Shown here piece after piece: positions 19,317 to 31,676 of a stretch of 64,000 nt of DNA (its first letter is position 1; every line of letters starts with the position of its first letter). A program made the translations under genes and the position numbers. Location: contig NZ_CM001442.1 in assembly GCF_000244915.1 (NCBI RefSeq), positions 1,240,001-1,304,000 of the forward strand, in the 5' to 3' direction. Below the pieces are notes generated by a model, which made no database searches, was not told the origin of the DNA, and saw only the letters and a program-made list of their open reading frames with translations. This DNA comes from Bradyrhizobium sp. WSM471 (lineage in GTDB: Bacteria > Pseudomonadota > Alphaproteobacteria > Rhizobiales > Xanthobacteraceae).

Positions 19317-20324
19317 CTACGCAAACCCGACCTTGATCAGGATCATCAGAAAAAGGCCGCCGACAACCGCGCAGACCGCGGCGCCGATCAGCGGCCCCAG
19401 CGCGCCTTCCCGGCTTGCTGGCTCCAGCACGGCTTGTCCGGGCCGGTCCGGATCGTAATAGACCTGGACGCTCTTCCCAGGTCGATATTTCGCCGCGGCC
19501 TCTTCGGCGACCTCGCGCAGGCCGGAGATCATGGTGCCGTTCCAATCGACTTCGGTGCCGATGAAGTCGCGCTTGCCGACCCTGTAGGCGTAGCGCAGGT
19601 CGACCTGATAGCGGTGCACGAGCTTTGAAGTCGTCGGTCGATTGTCGTGCTCGGTCTTCTCCTCGACGATTTCCTCGATCACGTCGCAATGGGTGACCCT
19701 GCCCGATGCGGTCGGCCAGCGCAGGCTGGCGCTCGCCAGCCGGCGCGTCCGGACATAATCGGCGGCGAGGAACACCCCGCCCACGAGCACGATGATCGGC
19801 ACCGCGAACGCGAACAGCGGAATGCCATTGTCGGCGTAGAGCACGTGGCCTGCGAACGAATGCGCGGTCAGGGTGGCGGCGATGACGCCGAACACCATCG
19901 TGAACGCCACCAGCGCCGCGACGTTCTGCGCGGCAGCGGGCTCCAGCAGCGCCTCGGTCGGTTGCTTCGGATCGACATGGACCTCGACATGGGCGCCGAC
20001 CGGATAGCGTCCGGTCAGTTTTGCGGCCAGGACCCTCGTCGTGATGACGGTGCCGCCGACAAAGACCTTGTCGCTCTCCAGCTCCTGGCCGCCGGCCTGA
20101 TAGCGATAGCGGATGATGGGCTTGGCGTCGTTCCGGTCGTCCGAGGAATGCGTCGCCGGCTGGTCGACCCGGGAGACCGTGATGATGCCCTCCACCTTGT
20201 CCCAGCTCCGCGCCGCCACCATCCGGCCCCGCATGCGGACCAGGTTGAACAGCGTCAATCCAAACAGCAGCACGGCGATGCCGGCGGCAATCTGGGTCCA
20301 CATCAATTGTTGGGCGTTCAGCAT
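19317..20324 (-). CDS. DUF3592 membrane protein with two tandem domain copies
   Basis: A 335-residue membrane protein of unknown function. An N-terminal helix (MWTQIAAGIAVLLFGLTLFN) is followed by a soluble domain (VEGIITVSRV ... RYRYQAGGQE ... HVDPKQPTEALLEP) and two central helices. A second copy of the same domain comes next (ASGRVTHCDV ... LRYAYRVGKRDF ... YYDPDRPGQAVLEP), then a final helix. The repeated ending x-DP-x-x-P-x-x-A-x-LEP marks the DUF3592 unit. ATG 20324 has GGGGA just before it. It stands alone between repeat-rich gaps. Confidence 0.82.
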   Translation of the reverse strand: MLNAQQLMWTQIAAGIAVLLFGLTLFNLVRMRGRMVAARSWDKVEGIITVSRVDQPATHSSDDRNDAKPIIRYRYQAGGQELESDKVFVGGTVITTRVLAAKLTGRYPVGAHVEVHVDPKQPTEALLEPAAAQNVAALVAFTMVFGVIAATLTAHSFAGHVLYADNGIPLFAFAVPIIVLVGGVFLAADYVRTRRLASASLRWPTASGRVTHCDVIEEIVEEKTEHDNRPTTSKLVHRYQVDLRYAYRVGKRDFIGTEVDWNGTMISGLREVAEEAAAKYRPGKSVQVYYDPDRPGQAVLEPASREGALGPLIGAAVCAVVGGLFLMILIKVGFA

Positions 20325-20509
20325 CCGATTCCCCTGCGCTTCGGCGGCGACCGCCATTGGTCGCAGCCAACACGCTTTGCGTTCGATGCTGTGCGTTGCC
20401 CAGCACATGCCAGGCGTTGCTTCACCAATGTCGTCCTGGCGAAAGCCAGGACCCATTGCCCTAGCGGGTCATTTGCCGAAGACTGGTCGTTCGGTATCGC
20501 CTGCGATGG

Positions 20510-20569
20510 TCACCGATGGATCACCCGGCCCTTGGCGGGCTCATAGAAGTGCAGGTCTTTGTCGGTCAC
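20510..20569 (-). pseudogene. Remnant of a flavin-reductase-like protein N-terminus
   Basis: Nineteen codons from GTG 20569 read VTDKDLHFYEPAKGRVIHR and then stop. The stretch DLHFYEPAKG resembles the N-terminus of a rhizobial flavin-reductase/FMN-binding family that I recall beginning this way. After it the similarity is lost. It lies inside the repeat-rich gap before metH. Being so short, it could be chance. Confidence 0.35.
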
Positions 20570-20584
20570 GGGCTTTTTCCTTCT

Positions 20585-20664
20585 CGTCATTGCGAGCGCA
20601 GCGAAGCAATCCAGAATCCCTCCGCGGAGACAGTCTGGATTGCTTCGCTGCGCTCGCAACGACG
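20585..20664. repeat. Intergenic repeat (CGTCATTGCGAGCG family), second copy
   Basis: Starts CGTCATTGCGAGCGCAGCGA and ends TCGCTGCGCTCGCAACGACG, near-perfect reverse complements. GAAGCAATCCAGA and TCTGGATTGCTTC form the inner part of the same arms. It is the same family as 17222-17308 and is nested within the 20430-20717 repeat. Confidence 0.85.
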
Positions 20665-20809
20665 GAGTGTGTTGATCCGTCATTGCCCGCATGGATCCTG
20701 GCCTTCGCCAGGACGACACAGAACGTTCGACCGAACGTGTGGCATGCGCCCATGATCGCGGCGGACGAGGCAGCGAGTATCAAACGGACGCGGTCGGCAA
20801 TGATGGAAT

Positions 20810-20922
20810 GTTACAGGTGTTTTGCCCGACGCCGCAAGTCATTTCGGCAAGACCGAAAATTATCGAGCATCTTCAACCCCATGCCTACTGTGCATGGGGT
20901 TGATTTTCGCTTTTTTGTTTGG
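20810..20922 (+). ncRNA. Terminator-like stem-loop with upstream conserved-looking stretch; candidate transcript or dispersed element
   Basis: AACCCCATGC (20875-20884) pairs perfectly with GCATGGGGTT (20892-20901) around a 7-base loop. The plus strand then reads GATTTTCGCTTTTTTG. This is the form of a Rho-independent terminator for plus-strand transcription, yet no plus-strand gene precedes it in the gap. The preceding bases from 20810 (TGTTACAGGTGTTTTGCCC) resemble a dispersed element that I recall from Bradyrhizobium intergenic regions. It also lies just past the metH stop and may end that mRNA less efficiently. Confidence 0.4.
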
Positions 20923-20929
20923 AGGGCGC

Positions 20930-24793
<3,864 letters not shown>

Positions 24794-24799
24794 GGTGTC

Positions 24800-25720
24800 T
24801 TAAGCCGCCTTCTGCGCGCTCTTGGCGCGGATGCCGAGCAAATGGCTGATCGCGAACACGAGATCGGCGCGGTTCATGGTGTAGAAATGGAAGGTGTCGA
24901 CGCCGTGCTTCGCCAGCTTCTGCACCTGGCCGGCGGCGACGGTGGCCGCCACCAGCTTGCGGGTCTCGGCGTCTTCATCGAGGCCCTCGAATTTCGCCGC
25001 GAACCAGTCCGGCACGGAGGTGCCGTTGCGGGTGACGAAATTGCGAGCCTGCTTGAAATTATGCATGGGCATGATGCCCGGCACGATCGGAATGTTGATC
25101 CCGCGCGCGCGGACGCGGTCGAGATAGCGGAAGTAGAGGTCGTTATCGAAGAACACCTGCGTGATCGCACGGGTCGCACCCGCATCGACCTTGGCCTGCA
25201 GCGTGTCGATGTCATCGTCGAAGTCGCGCGCGTCGGGGTGCTTCTCAGGGTACGCCGAGACCGACACCTCGATATCGCCGTGCCGCTTCTTGATGCCGGC
25301 GACGAGGTCGGCGGAGCTCTGGTAGCCATCGGGATGGCTGGAATAGGCCGTGCCGATGCCGCCCGCGGGATCGCCGCGCAAGGCCACGATGTGGCGGACG
25401 CCGACCTCGTGATAGCGGTCGACGATCTCGTCGATCTCCCCGCGCGAGGCGCCGACGCAGGTCAGGTGCGCGGCCGGCAGCAGCGCGGTCTCCTTGAGGA
25501 TGCGCGAGATGGTCGAGTGGGTGCGCTCACGGGTCGAGCCGCCGGCGCCATAGGTGACCGAGACGAATTTCGGGTCGAGCGGGGCCAGCCGGTTGATGGT
25601 GTCCCAGAGATTGCGCTCCATATCTTCGGTCTTGGGCGGAAAGAACTCGAAGGAAATCGCAGGCCGCTTCAGGTGCCCGTCTTGCCCGTCGGTATGGGCA
25701 GTCGTCGTCACGTCAGTCAT
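24800..25720 (-). CDS. metF: 5,10-methylenetetrahydrofolate reductase
   Basis: FAD enzyme that reduces 5,10-methylene-THF to 5-methyl-THF, the methyl donor for the adjacent metH. The 306-residue TIM barrel shows ISFEFFPPKTEDME (with the catalytic Glu), FVSVTYGAGGSTRERTHST, AHLTCVGASRGEI, VALRGDPAGG and the flavin loop ASAYPEKHPDA-like sequence SAYPEKHPDARDF. ATG 25720 gives MTDV. An in-frame GTG at 25729 is an alternative and would add three residues. I see no SAM-II, SAH or cobalamin riboswitch in the 390-base upstream gap. Confidence 0.96.
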   Translation of the reverse strand: MTDVTTTAHTDGQDGHLKRPAISFEFFPPKTEDMERNLWDTINRLAPLDPKFVSVTYGAGGSTRERTHSTISRILKETALLPAAHLTCVGASRGEIDEIVDRYHEVGVRHIVALRGDPAGGIGTAYSSHPDGYQSSADLVAGIKKRHGDIEVSVSAYPEKHPDARDFDDDIDTLQAKVDAGATRAITQVFFDNDLYFRYLDRVRARGINIPIVPGIMPMHNFKQARNFVTRNGTSVPDWFAAKFEGLDEDAETRKLVAATVAAGQVQKLAKHGVDTFHFYTMNRADLVFAISHLLGIRAKSAQKAA

Positions 25721-26112
25721 GGGCACCACTCACTCCAAGGGCTCGCCGGGTCGTTGGCGGCCGGCGGTCAGGTCTAGATTGGGAGAGGCTAAGATAAGCC
25801 AAAACGGCCGCACTCGACAGCCCATCAGAGATGGGAAATTGCCCACTTTCTGCACATCGATTAAAAAACGTGTGAGGTCAGAGGTCGAGGTGGGAAGGCC
25901 GGTCTAGAATAAATTATACGTTACATCAGGTAGATAACATAAGATGGAGGCTTGTTCGGTGCAAATTTATCCGTGGGCAATATGAAAGTCATACTATCGG
26001 CGCGGTCACTGTCCCAACGCTGCGGCGAAGGCGCGCGAGCCCGCGGCCTGCACGTCAGACCTGCGCGCCCTGCCCATTGCCGCTGCGCCGCTCTCCACTA
26101 CGTTAGCGCGCC
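25721..26112. other. Divergent intergenic region metF / monooxygenase
   Basis: A gap of 392 bases with no convincing gene. The middle (25905-26000) is clearly more A/T-rich than its surroundings and contains an imperfect palindrome, TTATACGTTA...TAACATAA (25914-25942). This is a reasonable place for a promoter and operator of metF-metH. No recognisable riboswitch was found. Confidence 0.4.
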
Positions 26113-27126
26113 ATGATCCCGCTCTCAGTCCTCGACCTCTCCGTCGTCACAACTGGCACAAAGCCCGCCGCGGCGCTGCGCAACAGCATCGACCTGGCGC
26201 GCCATGTCGACGGACTCGGCTATGTCCGCTACTGGCTCGCCGAGCATCACAACCTCGCCTCCGTCGCGAGTCCGGCGCCCGACGTGATGATCGGGCAGAT
26301 CGCGGCGGTGACCAAGCACATTCGCGTCGGCTCCGGCGGCGTGATGCTGCCCAATCACGCGCCGCTGGTCGTGGCCGAGCGCTTCAAGATGCTGGAGGCG
26401 TTGTTTCCCGGCCGCATCGATCTCGGCCTCGGCCGCGCCCCCGGCACCGACGGTGCCACGGCCTATGCGCTGCGCAGCCGGCTCGACCGTCGCGAAGGCG
26501 ACGATTTCCTCGAGCGACTGCACGAATTGATCCTGTGGCAGACCCGTGAATTTCCCTCGGGCCATCCCTACCACAATGTCGTCGCGATGCCCGACGATAC
26601 GCCGTTGCCGCCGATCTGGCTGCTCGGCTCCAGCGATTATTCGTCGGAGCTCGCTGCGCAGGTCGGCATGGGCTTCGCATTCGCCCATCATTTTGCGTCC
26701 CATGATGCGATCGATGCGATGGTGCATTATCGCAATCGTTTTCAGCCCTCGGCCTGGAGCGCGATCCCGCGCGCGATCCTCGCGGTCGCCGTCATCACGG
26801 CCGATACGGATGACGAAGCCGAAAAGCTCGCCGCGTCTTTCGACCTCAACCGCCTGCGCCGCGACCGCGGCCAGTATCTTCCACTGCCGAGCGTCGAGGA
26901 GGCGCTGGCCTATCCCTATACCGACTCGGAGCGCACCTCGATCCAGCGCAACCGCTCGCGCCTGTTCGTCGGCAGCCCTGCAACCGTGCGGAAGACGCTC
27001 CAGCCACTGATCGACGCGAGCAAGCCGGACGAGTTGATGGTGATCACCGCTGTGTATGATCACGAGGCACGCAAGAAATCGTATTCGCTGCTGGCGGAGG
27101 CGTTCGGGCTTAAGGCGGTCGGATAA
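26113..27126 (+). CDS. Luciferase-like flavin monooxygenase (LLM class, MsnO8/YhbW type)
   Basis: Probable FMN-dependent oxidoreductase of 337 residues. Family landmarks are the opening LSVLDLSVV, then [21 protein letters not shown] (the AEHH motif of bacterial luciferases), [34 protein letters not shown], the middle [20 protein letters not shown] and a C-terminal [12 protein letters not shown]. The last motif is a standard LLM signature for flavin handling. The natural substrate is unknown. No clear RBS precedes the ATG, so the start is chosen because the protein begins exactly where family members do. No flavin reductase partner lies nearby. Confidence 0.88.
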   Translation: MIPLSVLDLSVVTTGTKPAAALRNSIDLARHVDGLGYVRYWLAEHHNLASVASPAPDVMIGQIAAVTKHIRVGSGGVMLPNHAPLVVAERFKMLEALFPGRIDLGLGRAPGTDGATAYALRSRLDRREGDDFLERLHELILWQTREFPSGHPYHNVVAMPDDTPLPPIWLLGSSDYSSELAAQVGMGFAFAHHFASHDAIDAMVHYRNRFQPSAWSAIPRAILAVAVITADTDDEAEKLAASFDLNRLRRDRGQYLPLPSVEEALAYPYTDSERTSIQRNRSRLFVGSPATVRKTLQPLIDASKPDELMVITAVYDHEARKKSYSLLAEAFGLKAVG

Positions 27127-27171
27127 AGCTCTCGTGCCCCGGCTCGCGCTTCGCGCGCCCGGGACGCGAAA

Positions 27172-28017
27172 CTACTCCATCGTCGCGCGGAACGGGTGAC
27201 CCGGATACACGCCGACGATGCGGAATTCGCGTGAGAAGAATTTCAGCTCCTCGATCGCGAACGCGAGGCCCTTGTCCTCGGGGTGGCCGTCGACGTCGGC
27301 GTAAAATTGGGTGGCGAAGAAATTGCCGTCGACCATGTAGCTCTCGAGCTTGGTCATGTTGACGCCGTTGGTGGCAAAGCCACCGAGCGCCTTGTAGAGC
27401 GCGGCCGGCAAATTGCGCACCCGGAATACAAAAGTCGTGACCAGCGGACCGGAGCCCTGTGCGGCCCATTTCGGTTCGCGCGCGAGCAGCACGAAGCGCG
27501 TGGTGTTATGGGCCTCGTCCTCGATGTCCTCGGCCAAAATGTCGAGGCCGTAGATTTTTGCGGCGAGGCGCGAGGCGATCGCAGCCACGGTCTTGTCGTT
27601 GCGCTCGGAAATGTCGCGGGCGCTGCCGGCGGTGTCGGCGTGCACGATCGGCTTGATGCCGAGCTTGCGAATGATGCGCCGGCATTGACCGAGCGCGTGC
27701 ACATGGCTCTCGACGCTCTTGATGTCTTCGAGCCTGGTCCCCTTCACCGCCATCAGCTGATGCCGGACCGGCAGAAACCATTCGCCGATGATGAAGAGGC
27801 CGGAGGCCGGCAGCAAATGATGGATGTCGGCGACGCGGCCCGCGACCGAATTCTCGATCGGGATCATACCGAGGTCGGCTTCGCCCGACGAGATCGCCGA
27901 CAAGGCGTCCTCGAAGGTGGCGCAGGGCATCGGCTCGGCGTCAGGATAGGCCTCGACGATGGCGATGTGGGAATTGGCGCCAGGCTCGCCCTGGAATGCG
28001 ATTTTCAGCTTGCTCAT
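27172..28017 (-). CDS. pheA: Prephenate dehydratase
   Basis: Converts prephenate to phenylpyruvate in phenylalanine synthesis. The 281 residues hold the catalytic domain, starting KIAFQGEPGANSHIA, with MIPIENSVAGRV, the substrate loop DTAGSARDIS and HNTTRFVLL (the TRF motif). A regulatory ACT domain follows from ~195 (GALxxLxLF-like region: PAALYKALGGFATNGVNM and LESYMVDGNFF). It is monofunctional with no chorismate mutase domain, as usual in alphaproteobacteria. It sits 21 bases after kdsB on the same strand, probably in one operon. Confidence 0.95.
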   Translation of the reverse strand: MSKLKIAFQGEPGANSHIAIVEAYPDAEPMPCATFEDALSAISSGEADLGMIPIENSVAGRVADIHHLLPASGLFIIGEWFLPVRHQLMAVKGTRLEDIKSVESHVHALGQCRRIIRKLGIKPIVHADTAGSARDISERNDKTVAAIASRLAAKIYGLDILAEDIEDEAHNTTRFVLLAREPKWAAQGSGPLVTTFVFRVRNLPAALYKALGGFATNGVNMTKLESYMVDGNFFATQFYADVDGHPEDKGLAFAIEELKFFSREFRIVGVYPGHPFRATME

Positions 28018-28038
28018 GCTCGGTCTTGTAACAGCGGC

Positions 28039-28779
28039 TCAGGATTTGGAAAGGATGCTGCGGGCCGTTTCCAGGTCCGCCGGCGTGTCGACCCCGCGGG
28101 GCACGGTATCGACGATGGTGAAGTCGATGCGCATTCCGGCCTCGAGCGCCCGGAGCTGCTCGAGCTTCTCCTGCAGTTCCAGCGGCGAAGGCGGAAGCCG
28201 GACGTAGCGCTCCAGCGCGGCGCGGCGATAGGCGTAGAGGCCGATATGGTGGTAACGCGGCCCGTCGCCGGTCGGCGCCGTTGCGCGGGTGAAATAAAGT
28301 GCGCGCATGCGTCTGCCGCCGAGCGAGGTCCCGATCGCCTTCACGACGCTCGGCGCGAGGTCCTCCTCCTCCGTATGGATCTGCGAAGCCAGCGTCGCGA
28401 TATCCACGTCAGGGTCTTGCAGCGGCGGCAGCACCTCGCGGATGTTGTCGATCGTGATGGTCGGGAAATCGCCCTGCAGATTGACCACGATTTCGGCCTT
28501 GCCGTCCGGATCGAGCTTCTGCATGGCCTCGTGGATGCGATCGGAGCCGGACGGGTGCTCCGGGCGGGTCATCACCGCCTCGCCGCCATTGGCGGTCACG
28601 ACGGACGCGATCTCCGCGGTGTCGGTTGCGACCGCGACCCGACCTATGCCGGCGGCCTCGGCGCGGCGCATCACGTGCACGATCATCGGCTGCCCCGCGA
28701 TATCGGCGAGCGGCTTGCCGGGCAGGCGGGTGGCGGCCATGCGGGCCGGAATTAGCACCAGGATGCGGGGATCGATCAT
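28039..28779 (-). CDS. kdsB: 3-deoxy-manno-octulosonate cytidylyltransferase (CMP-KDO synthetase)
   Basis: Activates KDO with CTP for lipopolysaccharide inner core synthesis, in the cytoplasm. The 246-residue protein carries the nucleotide-binding opening [20 protein letters not shown], then [26 protein letters not shown] and the metal site region [27 protein letters not shown] and [12 protein letters not shown] follow near the end, all family standards. The length is typical. It is the first gene of the kdsB-pheA pair and is divergent from cycM across a 218-base promoter region. Confidence 0.95.
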   Translation of the reverse strand: MIDPRILVLIPARMAATRLPGKPLADIAGQPMIVHVMRRAEAAGIGRVAVATDTAEIASVVTANGGEAVMTRPEHPSGSDRIHEAMQKLDPDGKAEIVVNLQGDFPTITIDNIREVLPPLQDPDVDIATLASQIHTEEEDLAPSVVKAIGTSLGGRRMRALYFTRATAPTGDGPRYHHIGLYAYRRAALERYVRLPPSPLELQEKLEQLRALEAGMRIDFTIVDTVPRGVDTPADLETARSILSKS

Positions 28780-28997
28780 GGTTCAAGGGCCTGGAAACGG
28801 GGCGTTTTCCGCGCCGAGAAATGGGGTGGGGACGGGCGTGAAGCCCGCTCGCTTATACGGGTTGCCAGACCCCGGGCAAACCGATATCTCAATGGCAAAA
28901 CTCGGGGAAACAGTAAGGAACGTTGATTCTCCGAGTCTCGTCCTGGCGGCCGCATTGGGCCGCTCGATCCTTCTTGCGGTGTGGGGCCTTGCCGGAA

Positions 28998-29552
28998 ATG
29001 GACTCTTTCGAACTGAACAAGATTCTCGGTGCCGTGCTTGGCACATGTCTCCTTCTGCTGGTGACGAGCTTCACCGCCCAGGCGTTGTTCTCGCCCAAGA
29101 TGCCGGAAAAGCCGGGCTTCGAGATCGCGGTGAAGGAAGACGCCGGTCACGGCAAGGAAGGCGGCGCTGCCCCCACAGCCGCCGAACCGATCGAAAAGCT
29201 GCTCCAGACCGCCTCGGTCGAGAAGGGCGCCTCCGCCGCCAAGAAGTGCGGCGCCTGCCACACCTTCGAGAAGGGCGGCCCGAACCGTGTCGGTCCGAAC
29301 CTCTACGGCGTTGTCGGCGACCATGTTGGCGAGGGCCGCGGTGGCTTCAACTTCTCGGCCGCGATGAAGGCCAAGGGCGGCACCTGGGACTTCGATGCGC
29401 TCAACAAGTTCATCGCCAACCCCAAGGCGGCTGTGCCGGGCACGGCGATGGGCTTTGCCGGCATTCCGAAGGATAGCGAGCGCGCCGACGTGATCGCTTA
29501 CCTGAACAGTCTCTCCGACAGCCCGAAGCCGCTGCCCACCGCGGCGAAGTAA
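28998..29552 (+). CDS. cycM: Membrane-anchored cytochrome c, CycM-like
   Basis: Class I c-type cytochrome that carries electrons from the bc1 complex towards terminal oxidase at the periplasmic face of the inner membrane. The 184 residues contain an uncleaved N-terminal anchor (KILGAVLGTCLLLLVTSF), an Ala/Glu-rich linker, the haem site CGACH (Cys84, Cys87, His88), the conserved GPNLYGVVG and the axial methionine in PGTAMGFAG (Met151). I chose ATG 28998; 25 further upstream codons are open but unlike the family. The size and divergent placement next to kdsB-pheA fit the cycM locus of Bradyrhizobium. Confidence 0.92.
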   Translation: MDSFELNKILGAVLGTCLLLLVTSFTAQALFSPKMPEKPGFEIAVKEDAGHGKEGGAAPTAAEPIEKLLQTASVEKGASAAKKCGACHTFEKGGPNRVGPNLYGVVGDHVGEGRGGFNFSAAMKAKGGTWDFDALNKFIANPKAAVPGTAMGFAGIPKDSERADVIAYLNSLSDSPKPLPTAAK

Positions 29553-29577
29553 GGCCTATCGACTTCGATCTTCGTAG

Positions 29578-29604
29578 CGGCCAGGCTGAAAAGCCTGGCC
29601 GTTT
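29578..29604 (+). terminator. Rho-independent terminator after cycM
   Basis: CGGCCAGGCT and AGCCTGGCCG form a perfect 10-bp stem with a GAAA loop followed by TTT. It ends 52 bases past the cycM stop codon. Confidence 0.85.
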
Positions 29605-29760
29605 GCTTATCCGGGCCTCGCGGCGTTGTTATCGGGGCGTTTGGCCGCAGCCATCAGCCAGCCGGCCTTCCAAGATGAGGAAAAAGCAACATATTCCGTC
29701 GAAACCTCGCCTATATTGGGAACTTAAAGGAGTAGCCTCCTTCAAGACAGGAATGTTGAT

Positions 29761-31662
29761 TTGGCCCTTACCCGACGCGATCTCCTGCTCACTGGCACTG
29801 CTGCCGCAACGCTCCCCGCCCTTGGTTCCGTAGGGGGTCTTCCCGGCGTCGGCGCGGCACACGCGCAATCCGCCGGCGAGCCCACCTGGCGACACGCGCT
29901 GTCGCTGTTCGGACAGGTCAAATACCCAGCGGACTTCAAGCGCTTCGACTACGTCAATCCGGAAGCGCCAAAAGGCGGCGTCGCACGCCAGATCGCCGTC
30001 GGCACATTCGACAATTTCAACATCGTCGTCTCCGGTGTGAAGGGGCAAGTCGCCGGTGCCGTAGCATTCATCTACGAATCCCTCACGACGGCCGCGCTCG
30101 ACGAAGTCTCGACCGAATACGGCGCGCTGGCCGAGGCCGTCAGCCATCCGGATGATTTCTCGTTCGTGACCTACCGCTTGCGGCCGCAAGCCAAATGGCA
30201 TGACGGCAAGCCTGTTACCGCGGACGACGTGATCTTCTCGCTGGATTCCTTCAAGAAGCACCACCCGATGTACTCGGCCTATTACAGCCATGTGGTGAAA
30301 GCCGAGAAGGTCGGGGAGCGCGAGGTAAAATTCGTGTTCGACGCGCCGGGCAATCGCGAATTGCCGCAGATCGTCGGGCAGCTCACGGTCCTGCCGAAGC
30401 ATTGGTGGGAGGGCACGGATGCGCAGGGCCGCAAGCGCGATGTCTCCGCCACCACGCTCGAAGTGCCGCTGGGTTCGGGCCCCTACAGGGTCAAGGAATT
30501 CGTTGCCGGACGGTCGATCGTGCTGGAGCGCGTCAAGGATTATTGGGGGCGCGACCTCGCGGTCAATGTGGGCCGTAATAATTTCGACGAGCTGCGCTAT
30601 GAGTATTTCCGCGACGCTACCGTGGCGATCGAGGCGTTCAAGGCCGATCAGGTCGATTGGCGCACCGAGAACAGCGCGAAAAATTGGGCGACGGCCTACG
30701 ACTTCCCGGCCGTCACCGACAAGCGCGTGATTCTCGAGGAGTTCGCCAATCGCAGCTCGGGCGTCATGCAGGCCTTCGTGCCGAACCTGCGCCGCGCCAA
30801 GTTCAAAGATCCGCGCGTGCGACGTGCGCTCAATTACGCGTTCGACTTCGAGGAGATGAACAAGCAGATCTTCTACGGCCAGTACAAGCGTATCAGCAGT
30901 TATTTCGACGGCATCGATGAGCTGATGGCGACCGGGCTGCCGCAGGGAAAAGAGCTCGAGATTCTCGATACGGTCCGCGCCGAGGTCCCGCCCGAAGTCT
31001 TCACCACGGCCTATACCAACCCGGTCGGCGGCAGTCCGGAAGCCGTGCGCGACAATCTGCGCGAGGCGCTGCGGCTGTTCAAGGAAGCCGGCTATGAGGT
31101 GCGCGACCGCAAGCTGGTCGACGTGAAGACCGGCACGCAGTTCTCCTTGGAATTGTTGAACTCGGATCCGAGCTTCGAGCGGATCACGCTGTTCTACAAG
31201 CCGTCGCTGGAACGGCTCGGCATTGCCGTCAGCGTGCGGACGGTGGATCCCACCCAGTACGAGAACAGGACGCGCGAGTGGGATTTCGACATCGTCACCA
31301 ACTCCTGGGGCGAGTCGCAGTCGCCGGGCAACGAGCAGCGCGAATTCTGGTCGTCGAAGACGGCCGACATCGCGGGTTCGCGCAACATTACCGGCATCAA
31401 GAATCCGGCGGTCGACAAGCTGATCGAGCGGGTGATCTACGCCAAGGGTCGCGACGATCTCGTCGCGGCAACCAAGGCACTCGACCGCGTGCTGCTGTGG
31501 AATCACTACGTCGTACCGCAGTGGACTTATACGAAAGTCCGCACCGCGCGCTGGGATCGGTTCGGCCGGCCGGCGGAGTTGCCCAAATACGGTCAGTCCG
31601 GCTTTCCGTTCATCTGGTGGTACGACGCGGACAAGGCGGCGCGGATCGCAAAGAAGTCGTGA
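29761..31662 (+). CDS. Peptide ABC transporter substrate-binding protein, YejA-type (copy 1)
   Basis: Periplasmic SBP-family-5 protein of 633 residues for an oligopeptide or modified peptide. The N-terminus has a twin-arginine pattern (TRRDLLLTG, residues 4-12) with cleavage near AHA-QSA. Mature landmarks are FKRFDYVNPEAPKGG, RLRPQAKWHDGKPVTADDV (the SBP5 signature), VPLGSGPYRVKEF and a C-terminal FPFIWWYDADKAA. The TTG at 29761 is used with AGGA about eight bases upstream. The nearby ATG at 29753 is in another frame. It is first in the yej-type operon and is 14 bases before its paralogue. Confidence 0.92.
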   Translation: MALTRRDLLLTGTAAATLPALGSVGGLPGVGAAHAQSAGEPTWRHALSLFGQVKYPADFKRFDYVNPEAPKGGVARQIAVGTFDNFNIVVSGVKGQVAGAVAFIYESLTTAALDEVSTEYGALAEAVSHPDDFSFVTYRLRPQAKWHDGKPVTADDVIFSLDSFKKHHPMYSAYYSHVVKAEKVGEREVKFVFDAPGNRELPQIVGQLTVLPKHWWEGTDAQGRKRDVSATTLEVPLGSGPYRVKEFVAGRSIVLERVKDYWGRDLAVNVGRNNFDELRYEYFRDATVAIEAFKADQVDWRTENSAKNWATAYDFPAVTDKRVILEEFANRSSGVMQAFVPNLRRAKFKDPRVRRALNYAFDFEEMNKQIFYGQYKRISSYFDGIDELMATGLPQGKELEILDTVRAEVPPEVFTTAYTNPVGGSPEAVRDNLREALRLFKEAGYEVRDRKLVDVKTGTQFSLELLNSDPSFERITLFYKPSLERLGIAVSVRTVDPTQYENRTREWDFDIVTNSWGESQSPGNEQREFWSSKTADIAGSRNITGIKNPAVDKLIERVIYAKGRDDLVAATKALDRVLLWNHYVVPQWTYTKVRTARWDRFGRPAELPKYGQSGFPFIWWYDADKAARIAKKS

Positions 31663-31676
31663 AGGACATTTCTCGC

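Larger units (their letters stand above)
20430..20717. repeat. Split GTCGTCCTGGCGAAAGCCAGGAC repeat with a nested insert
   Basis: The left end GTCGTCCTGGCGAAAGCCAG (20430) and right end CCTGGCCTTCGCCAGGACGAC (to 20717) pair like the ends of the 16431 element but lie 288 bases apart. Between them are a relic coding fragment and a complete copy of another repeat family. It reads as one repeat interrupted by later events, or as two half-elements. Confidence 0.65.

Noticed and set aside
25730..25900. SAM-II, SAH or cobalamin riboswitch before metF
   Set aside because: None of the conserved cores that I know is present, and no convincing pseudoknot was found by eye.
29753..29833. ATG at 29753 as a start for the first YejA-type gene
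   Set aside because: It is in a different frame (it belongs to a short unrelated frame). The TTG at 29761 is in frame and has a suitable RBS distance.
31278..31676. N-terminal extension of the second YejA-type protein
   Set aside because: It overlaps the end of the first binding protein in another frame. The Tat-type signal begins at 31677.
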